Origin: an uncultured Acidobacteriota bacterium
Lineage (GTDB): Bacteria > Acidobacteriota > Thermoanaerobaculia > Gp7-AA8
Direction: 5' to 3'
Assembly: GCA_946887105.1 (NCBI GenBank)
Contig: CAMPKJ010000129.1
Span: 1-13,593, forward strand
Length of the DNA: 13,593 nt
A program made the position numbers and the translations under genes. Numbering within the stretch: the stretch's first letter is position 1; each line of letters opens with the position of its first letter. Below, piece by piece: positions 8,446-13,593 of this stretch. The notes beneath the pieces are model-generated. The model saw nothing but the letters and a program-made list of their open reading frames with translations. It did no database searches and was not told the origin of the DNA.

Positions 8446-8891
8446 TGCGTGTTCGCGCGTTTTTCATCCTGCTGCTCGCCGGTTGCGCCACCACGCAACC
8501 GGCAACGCAGCAGATCCCGGACATCCTCGGCGTGCGCCTGGACATGCCCCGCGATGCAGTACGGAGCACCCTGTCCACCGTCGGCACGTTCGAGCGCGAA
8601 GAACGCAAACGGCAGGAAGTGTGGAGCGTGCGCGACCCGCGCTTCACCTCGCTGATCATCGGATACGACCCTGAGTGGAACGTCCGCTACGTCACCGCCG
8701 TCGCCAATCCAAACGGCGCGCCGGTGACGTACACGGATGTCCTCGAGGTCTCCGCCGCCGAACATCGCTCCGCCGGCGGTTCGCACACGTACACATGGAA
8801 AACCGGCAGCCCGCCGTACTACGTCATCGCCATCGGCGGACCGGAACGGGTCTCCTACCTTTCGCTGAAGAAGGATCCCGTCGCGGACTGA
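8445..8891 (+). CDS. Small lipoprotein, last gene of the vWA-rhombosortase operon
   Basis: A 148-residue protein with a short lipoprotein signal: basic start, hydrophobic core and lipobox LAGC with Cys14 as the lipidated residue. The mature part begins with a Thr/Gln/Pro-rich linker, then ILGVRLDMPRDAVRSTLSTVG (about 27-47), a pattern reminiscent of the SmpA/BamE-like fold where a Gly-x-x-x-Met turn precedes a helix. That resemblance is only suggestive. The remainder looks beta-rich, with no catalytic motif. Its ATG shares one base with the stop of the propeller gene (TGATG), so translation is coupled and it should be made with the vWA, rhomboid and propeller proteins. Function is unknown. 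Confidence 0.82.
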   Translation: MRVRAFFILLLAGCATTQPATQQIPDILGVRLDMPRDAVRSTLSTVGTFEREERKRQEVWSVRDPRFTSLIIGYDPEWNVRYVTAVANPNGAPVTYTDVLEVSAAEHRSAGGSHTYTWKTGSPPYYVIAIGGPERVSYLSLKKDPVAD

Positions 8892-8904
8892 CGGCCCCGC
8901 TGTC

Positions 8905-8932
8905 GCCTTCTCCCACTGCTGCGGGAGAAGGC
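8905..8932. repeat. 10-bp hairpin in the convergent gap, possible terminator or dispersed repeat
   Basis: GCCTTCTCCC (8905-8914) pairs perfectly with GGGAGAAGGC (8923-8932) across an 8-base loop. It lies in the 60-bp gap between the stops of two converging operons. There is no T-run after it on either strand, so it is a poor intrinsic terminator, but it could stall polymerase or protect both mRNA 3' ends. This CTTCTCCC/GGGAGAAG form is also common in dispersed extragenic palindromes of GC-rich bacteria. Only one copy is visible here. Confidence 0.6.
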
Positions 8933-8951
8933 TACTCGTCACTGCGCGACC

Positions 8952-9332
8952 TCACTTCGCGAACTGCGCGAAGATCACCACGTTGCCCGCGCCGTCGCGG
9001 ATGAACGTCTCCGTCGCGCCGTAAGGCGTGGTGCGGCGTTCCACGAAGACTTCGGTTCCGGATGGGAGCTTCGCCACCACCGCGTCGAGATCGTCGACCT
9101 CGATGAACAGCGACGTCCCGCCGGGCGGTACCGGACCTTCGAGCACGCGCGGCTCGTCAGCACGGACGCTGTCGATGGTCTGCATCATCAGCTCCGCGTT
9201 TTCGCGCGCGAGAATCACGAAGCCCAACCGCTCGCCGTGCGGCACCTCGGCGGTACGAGCGAAGCCGAGCGCCTCCCAAAGCGGCAGCAGCGGCTCGATG
9301 GCAGGAACGACGAGAACTGGTGTGATTTTCAT
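8952..9332 (-). CDS. VOC (glyoxalase/bleomycin-resistance-like) protein
   Basis: A 126-residue protein with the two beta-alpha-beta-beta-beta modules of the vicinal oxygen chelate superfamily. The first module runs from VLVVPAIEPLLPLWEALGF to about residue 52, the second from TSLFIEVDDLDAVVAKL (about 73) to the typical end DGAGNVVIFAQ. The metal-binding His/Glu positions of true glyoxalases are not evident: the strand starts carry Val and Phe-Ile-Glu rather than His. A ligand-binding or resistance role is therefore more likely than glyoxalase activity. The ATG at 9332 overlaps the stop of the AraC-type regulator gene (ATGA), so the two are translationally coupled, suggesting that the regulator and this protein respond to the same small molecule. 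Confidence 0.87.
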   Translation of the reverse strand: MKITPVLVVPAIEPLLPLWEALGFARTAEVPHGERLGFVILARENAELMMQTIDSVRADEPRVLEGPVPPGGTSLFIEVDDLDAVVAKLPSGTEVFVERRTTPYGATETFIRDGAGNVVIFAQFAK

Positions 9333-10066
9333 GGACGCAACATAGCGCCCGCGCCCGTTCCGCGATTGGAAAATTGGAACGCGTCCGGCGTCGTGCCGGC
9401 CAGCTCGCGAAACTCGGCGATGAGATGCGACTGATCGTAGAAGCCGTGCTCGAGCGCGACCTCCGCCCATCCGCGCGTGCGTGTGCCGAGCTGCTCGGTG
9501 AGCCGGCGGAAACGCACCACGCGCGCGAACGTCTTCGGCGGCACGCCGACGTGATGCAGAAACTGGCGCGCCAGGTGCTGGCGCGAGATGCCGATCTCGC
9601 GCGCCAGCGGATCGATGCGCACGTTTCCGCGATGGGCAACGATGCGTGCGATCGCGGCGTCGACGCGGCGGTCGCGTTCCGGATCCAGCCGGCGCAGGAG
9701 CTCCGTCTGGAGCCTGGCCATGAAATCCGGATGCTCGATCGCGCCGTCGCTCCAATCCCGCCAGATCGCGCCGAGCGGCACGCGCGCATCCGTGACCTCC
9801 GCCAGCGGCATGCGCAGAAACGCGGCCGCGCGTCCCGGATTGAAACGCACCCCGATGAGCGACGACGGGCCGCCCGGCGGCAAGATCAACGGCCGCGTCA
9901 TCGTCCCGACGACCGCGCTCTCGCCGGCGGTGAGATCGAAGACGAGATCCGTGCAGCCGTCGGGGAGGATGCGGTGTTCGGGCTCCGCTGTCGCGGACGT
10001 GCGCGTCCAGATGCACTCGACCCATGGGCGGAGAGCAGCGGACGGCCGACGCTCGACGTACGTCAC
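9329..10066 (-). CDS. AraC-family transcriptional regulator (DUF6597-type sensor domain)
   Basis: A 245-residue regulator. The N-terminal half carries the pattern RILPDGCTDLVFDL (32-45), a conserved VVGTMTRPLIL (52-62) and GVRFNPG (72-78), typical of the DUF6597 domain fused to AraC DNA-binding domains. The C-terminal half holds two helix-turn-helix units: one around 152-175 (LAREIGISRQHLARQF) and one around 200-230 (AEVALEHGFYDQSHLIAEF), the AraC signature. The start codon is GTG at 10066 and overlaps the stop of the upstream propeller gene as GTGA; no Shine-Dalgarno is visible, so translation probably depends on coupling. It also overlaps the following VOC gene. The ligand is unknown. Confidence 0.92.
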   Translation of the reverse strand: MTYVERRPSAALRPWVECIWTRTSATAEPEHRILPDGCTDLVFDLTAGESAVVGTMTRPLILPPGGPSSLIGVRFNPGRAAAFLRMPLAEVTDARVPLGAIWRDWSDGAIEHPDFMARLQTELLRRLDPERDRRVDAAIARIVAHRGNVRIDPLAREIGISRQHLARQFLHHVGVPPKTFARVVRFRRLTEQLGTRTRGWAEVALEHGFYDQSHLIAEFRELAGTTPDAFQFSNRGTGAGAMLRP

Positions 10067-11127
10067 GAAGAAAGTCTACGCGCTGTCATCCCGAGCGTGC
10101 TGTGCGTCATCGTCAGCTGCGCGTCCTTCGCGTCGTAACGGAACAGATCCGTCCCGTAGCCGTCGAAGTGCGTTCCGAAGATGAAGTACAGCACGTCGCG
10201 ATCGGTCGGATGCGGGGCCATGGCCGGACCGTTGACGAGCTTCACGCCCGGCTGCTCGTCGACCACCGCGCGGAACGTCGCGCCGCCGTCGTCGGAGAGA
10301 TAGATGTGCCGTCCGTGCGATGCGTGGCCGGTATTCGACTGCTCGTTGTCGATCGCGAACGCCCACACGCGATTGCCGTCCACCGGCGAGAACACCAGGT
10401 GGAACACATTCGCGCCGCCGTTGCCGAAGCCGGTCGCCGGCGTCCAGTTGCGGCCGCCGTCGCGCGAGAGATACGCGCCGTTCGTGACCGTCCCCACCAG
10501 GATGCGGTCGAGATCGTGCGGATCGAATGCGAAGCGATAGACCAGCGCCGCCTCGATCTTCGTCCCGAGCGCATTCCACGTTTCGCCCGCGTCGACGCTC
10601 TCCCACAACGTTCCGTCGGAACCGCCGGCGCGCACGCGGTCGGCGTCTGCCGGATCGACCGCGACACCGACGAACTCCACCGGCTGCCGCAGCTTCACCG
10701 CGCCGCGCGCGTCATAGCGCACGAAGAACAACCGGTTCTCCGACCACGCGTACACACGGCCACCGCGCGCGGGCTCGAGCTTCGGCGGAAAGTCGGCGCC
10801 TTCGACCGTCGCGGCAACGCGCCACGAACAACCGGCGTCATCGGAGATCAGCAGATCGTCGCCGCTCCACGCCACCAGCGTATCGGCCTGGTCGATCATC
10901 GCCGCCAGACCGTACGTGTATGCGATCGGCTGCGGCGCGGCCGCGAACGGCGTCAGCGTGGAGCCTTCGTTGCGGGTGAACGTCACCGCCGAGTTGCCGG
11001 TGACCATCGAGCACGGCGGATAAAACTCGCGCGGCGAGACGGCGCGGCGCCGCGCTGCAGCAGGTAAAGCGAGAAGGAGCAGAAGAGAGAGAAAGAAAGA
11101 AGAACGGCGTTTCATGCGGCCGCGCAT
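10063..11127 (-). CDS. Secreted Asp-box (BNR/sortilin-like) beta-propeller protein
   Basis: A 354-residue exported protein. The start is basic (MKRRSS) and followed by a leucine-rich signal peptide ending near LPAAA (residue 25); translation may begin at residue 1 or at Met5. Four Asp boxes are spread through the chain: SDDAGCSW (95-102), SVDAGETW (177-184), SRDGGRNW (221-228) and SDDGGATF (278-285). The intervening strands, such as AVDPADADRV and FDPHDLDRIL, are typical of VPS10/sortilin-like and xyloglucanase-like propellers. There is no anchor or catalytic motif, so it is probably a binding protein or an inert scaffold. Its start lies 1 base after the stop of the acyltransferase gene, and its end overlaps the AraC-type gene. 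It is a distant structural analogue of the propeller protein encoded on the plus strand. Confidence 0.83.
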   Translation of the reverse strand: MRGRMKRRSSFFLSLLLLLALPAAARRRAVSPREFYPPCSMVTGNSAVTFTRNEGSTLTPFAAAPQPIAYTYGLAAMIDQADTLVAWSGDDLLISDDAGCSWRVAATVEGADFPPKLEPARGGRVYAWSENRLFFVRYDARGAVKLRQPVEFVGVAVDPADADRVRAGGSDGTLWESVDAGETWNALGTKIEAALVYRFAFDPHDLDRILVGTVTNGAYLSRDGGRNWTPATGFGNGGANVFHLVFSPVDGNRVWAFAIDNEQSNTGHASHGRHIYLSDDGGATFRAVVDEQPGVKLVNGPAMAPHPTDRDVLYFIFGTHFDGYGTDLFRYDAKDAQLTMTHSTLGMTARRLSS

Positions 11128-11128
11128 C

Positions 11129-12412
11129 TTACCGTCCCATTTCGCGCGCCACGCTCAACATCTCGTCACGAATTTCCTGACGTCGTGTCACGAGACGCGC
11201 GTGTCCGTAGCTGCGGAACATGCGATACCGCAAAGCGCGAAAATCACCTGATAAATCCCTCATTTCCTCCATGATGCGCAGCGCGAGATAACCGAGCAGC
11301 GGAACGAAAAACAAAGCTCCGGCCCCAGGGATCGCACCGAAACGCCAGCCGATCAAAAACGCCATCGCGATGTACGTCACCGGGTACAGCGCCAGCGCAG
11401 CGAGGAACTTCACCGTGGCCATCATGTTGCGCTCGCCTTTGGAGAAGCGTTTCGTCAGCGCGTCGACGAGCAGGTACGCCGGCCAGTGGCCGATCGCGCC
11501 GACCAGTGCAAACGGCAACAGCAGCAACGTCAGCAGCAGATGCCCGGCGTCGATCCGCGGCTGCAACTCGTGCACGTCGATCCGGGCCGTGCGCAGCTCC
11601 GCCTCCAGGCGCGCCATCGCATGCTCGAGCTTCGCCAATCGCCGCGGATCGGTCCTGCTGAGATAGTGATAGCCCTCCAGAAAGCGGCGCCGCAGATCGA
11701 ACTCCTCGATCACCGGCTGATCCTCGTCGGCGGTGAAGATGTTCTCCGCGCGCGCAATCAGCTCCAGCGCCGTGTGCGACTCCGCCTGCAGCGTCACCGC
11801 GTCAAGACCCGCATCGATCGCCGCGGTCAGACGATCGACGTCATCGACCGGCGGCTCGCCTTCCATCCCGAGCGGCTGCACGTGAATCGGCTCGCCGAAC
11901 AGCACCAGCACCGAGCTGCGAAACGCGTGCTTCTCGGTGTAGTAGATCCCCGTCGGGATGACGGTCATCGCTTCGACGTTCGCGCCGAGCGCGATGCGCG
12001 CCGCGCCCGTCTTCAGCTCCCGCAGCTTCGGGTCGTCATGCGTCGTCCCCTCCGGGAAAATGGCGATGCTGCCGCCGTGCTGCAGCACCTCGCGCGCGCG
12101 GGCGAACATCTGCGCATTCGCCTCCGCGAGCGAGCGATTGCCAACCTCCTGCTTGCGATAGACCGGAATCGTGTCGAACGCGCGCACGATCGAGCCGATG
12201 ATCGGATAGCCGAACAGCGGCGCCTTCGCGAGAAACGAAACGCGCGCCGGCGCGAAGCAGAGCAGGAACAGCGGATCGACCAGACCGTTCGGATGATTGA
12301 CGGCGAACACGACCGCGCGTGAAGAAGGAACGCGCTCCATTCCGAGCAGTTCGATGCGCCGGAAGAAGATGCGAAGACAGAAGCGAAAGAAAGCGGTGAT
12401 CGCGCGTCGCAT
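11129..12412 (-). CDS. PlsC-type glycerolipid acyltransferase with C-terminal membrane region
   Basis: A 427-residue membrane acyltransferase. The catalytic region contains NHPNGLVDP (39-47), the NHx5D form of the HX4D motif with His40 and Asp46, then IPVYRK (82-87), FPEGTT (119-124) and VIPTGIYY (151-158), the four acyltransferase blocks in order. Such enzymes move a fatty acyl group from acyl-CoA or acyl-ACP to glycerol-3-phosphate or a lysophospholipid. Beyond about residue 190 there is a helical, charged linker and then three hydrophobic segments (about 292-315, 332-356 and 362-380), a layout recalling fungal Gpt2/Sct1-type glycerol-3-phosphate acyltransferases and much longer than PlsC (~245 residues). 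It starts 2 bases after the stop of the Spinster-like transporter gene, which suggests a shared substrate. Acceptor specificity cannot be read from the sequence. Confidence 0.9.
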   Translation of the reverse strand: MRRAITAFFRFCLRIFFRRIELLGMERVPSSRAVVFAVNHPNGLVDPLFLLCFAPARVSFLAKAPLFGYPIIGSIVRAFDTIPVYRKQEVGNRSLAEANAQMFARAREVLQHGGSIAIFPEGTTHDDPKLRELKTGAARIALGANVEAMTVIPTGIYYTEKHAFRSSVLVLFGEPIHVQPLGMEGEPPVDDVDRLTAAIDAGLDAVTLQAESHTALELIARAENIFTADEDQPVIEEFDLRRRFLEGYHYLSRTDPRRLAKLEHAMARLEAELRTARIDVHELQPRIDAGHLLLTLLLLPFALVGAIGHWPAYLLVDALTKRFSKGERNMMATVKFLAALALYPVTYIAMAFLIGWRFGAIPGAGALFFVPLLGYLALRIMEEMRDLSGDFRALRYRMFRSYGHARLVTRRQEIRDEMLSVAREMGR

Positions 12413-12414
12413 GC

Positions 12415-13593
12415 TCAGGATGCGGGAGCGGCCTTCCCCGCCGTGTACGCCGCATAGCTCCAGATCAAGCCGGACACCAGCATCGCCACCGTCACGATCA
12501 GAATGCCACGCTCCAGCGAGCTCGCATCCGACAGCGCGCCGATCAGGGCGGGCGATGGGATGTCACCGAGGAAATGCATCACGAACACCGACAAACCGAC
12601 CGCGGTGGCGCGCTCCAGCGGCGACACCACGTTCACGATCGCGGAGTTGATCGGACCGGTGCACATGAAGATGAGCACCTGCGCCACCGTCAGCGCGGCG
12701 AGGTAGACCGGCTTCTCGCGATGCACGAGTCCGAGCAGCGCGATCGGCGCGGCGAACAGTGTGGCCAGGCCGGACACCCACAGATACGACTGTTTGGTCT
12801 TCGACAGCAGCTTGTCGCCGAGCCATCCGCCGAAGAACGTGCCGACGAAGCCGGTCACCATCACCATCGCGCCGAACGTCACCGTCGCATCGGCACGCGA
12901 CATCCCGCGCGCGCGCTCGAGAAACGCGGGCATCCAGAAGCCGAGGCCACCGAGCGCGAACGTGTACGCCGCGTAGCCGAGCACCGCCAGCACGTACGGC
13001 CGATTGCGGAGCAGATCGCGATAGGCGTTGCCGGACACGCGCGGCACGTGTGCGTCCTGCTGGCCGCGCGGCGGATCTTTCACGACGAGCACGAGGAGCG
13101 CCAGGAGAATCCCCGGAAATCCCGCCAGCCAGAACGCGGCGCGCCAGCCGAAGTGATGATCGGCCAGGCCGCCGAGGACGTAGCCGGCCGCGGAGCCGAT
13201 CGGAATCGCGGAAAAGAACACGGCGAACACGCGTCCGCGGCGCTCGATGGGAAAGAGATCCGAGAGGATCGCCGGCGCGATCGTCCCGTACGCCGCCTCC
13301 CCCACGCCGACGGTCGAGCGGGCGAAGAAGAGCGTCCAGAAGCCGCGCGCGAATCCCGCCAGCCCGGTGGCCAGGCTCCAGATCGCGACGCCAAGGGCGA
13401 TCAGCGGCGGGCGCGCGCGCCGATCGCCTAACGTGCCGAAGATCGGCGACGTCATCGCGTAGACGATGATGAAGCCGGTCCCGATGATCCCCAGTTGCGT
13501 ATCGCTCAACCCCAGCGCGTGCTTGATCGGCTCGATCACCGCCGCCACGACCCAGCGGTCGATGTAGTTGAAGAGATTGATGAGGGTGAGGAT
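12415..13593 (-). CDS. Spinster-like major facilitator superfamily transporter, 5' end outside the window
   Basis: The last 392 residues of a 12-helix MFS transporter. The frame stays open to the window edge: the GTG at 13548 is an internal Val codon, since the 15 codons before it give NLFNYIDRW, the conserved start of helix 1. Further landmarks are GTLGDRRARP in the loop after helix 2, VGVGEAAYGTIAPAIL in helix 4 and AIPIGSAAGYVLGG in helix 5. Together these match the Spinster (Spns) group, whose animal members carry sphingosine-1-phosphate or lysophospholipids. The second half, with a conserved GGWLGDKLL loop, is complete to the stop at 12415. It is followed after 2 bases by the acyltransferase gene. 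Substrate assignment in bacteria is open; a lysolipid is an inference from family and neighbour. Confidence 0.9.
   Translation of the reverse strand: MLTLINLFNYIDRWVVAAVIEPIKHALGLSDTQLGIIGTGFIIVYAMTSPIFGTLGDRRARPPLIALGVAIWSLATGLAGFARGFWTLFFARSTVGVGEAAYGTIAPAILSDLFPIERRGRVFAVFFSAIPIGSAAGYVLGGLADHHFGWRAAFWLAGFPGILLALLVLVVKDPPRGQQDAHVPRVSGNAYRDLLRNRPYVLAVLGYAAYTFALGGLGFWMPAFLERARGMSRADATVTFGAMVMVTGFVGTFFGGWLGDKLLSKTKQSYLWVSGLATLFAAPIALLGLVHREKPVYLAALTVAQVLIFMCTGPINSAIVNVVSPLERATAVGLSVFVMHFLGDIPSPALIGALSDASSLERGILIVTVAMLVSGLIWSYAAYTAGKAAPAS

Overview
The window is about 13.6 kb of uniformly GC-rich bacterial DNA with almost no spacer. Features pointing to a Gram-negative-type cell wall are a lipobox lipoprotein, Sec signal peptides, a sigma-54 activator and a candidate rhombosortase with a GlyGly-CTERM-like target. 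The gene mix (coupled operons, secreted Asp-box beta-propellers, VIT-vWA protein, rhombosortase of the 'YRGLSGIDS' type) would fit Acidobacteriota or a neighbouring phylum. That placement is an impression from gene content, not a proven assignment.

Layout. (1) 1-732, plus strand: the C-terminal 243 residues of GroEL, followed by a strong bidirectional hairpin terminator. (2) 3691-786, minus strand: a sigma-54 activator with an unrecognised N-terminal domain, then an LCAT-like alpha/beta hydrolase 44 bp downstream. This pair converges on groEL. (3) 3692-3821: the only sizeable divergent regulatory gap. It holds a GG-N10-GC candidate sigma-54 promoter, a TGCGATCGCA palindrome and a strong ribosome binding site. 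(4) 3822-8891, plus strand: four overlapping genes, namely a secreted VIT-vWA protein with a GlyGly-CTERM-like tail, a rhombosortase-type rhomboid protease, a secreted PPC/Asp-box propeller/FN3 protein, and a small lipoprotein. (5) 13593-8952, minus strand: five tightly packed genes, namely a Spinster-like MFS transporter (cut by the window edge), a membrane PlsC-type acyltransferase, a secreted Asp-box propeller protein, an AraC-type regulator and a VOC protein. A 10-bp hairpin lies between the converging ends of (4) and (5).

The most interesting unit is (4) with its divergent regulator. It looks like a dedicated cell-surface system in which the rhomboid protease processes the vWA protein encoded immediately upstream. 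This would parallel the known proteobacterial pairing of a VIT-vWA protein with a dedicated sortase. The second unit of interest is the MFS-acyltransferase pair, which resembles in logic the E. coli LplT-Aas lysophospholipid salvage pair but is built from a Spinster-type transporter.
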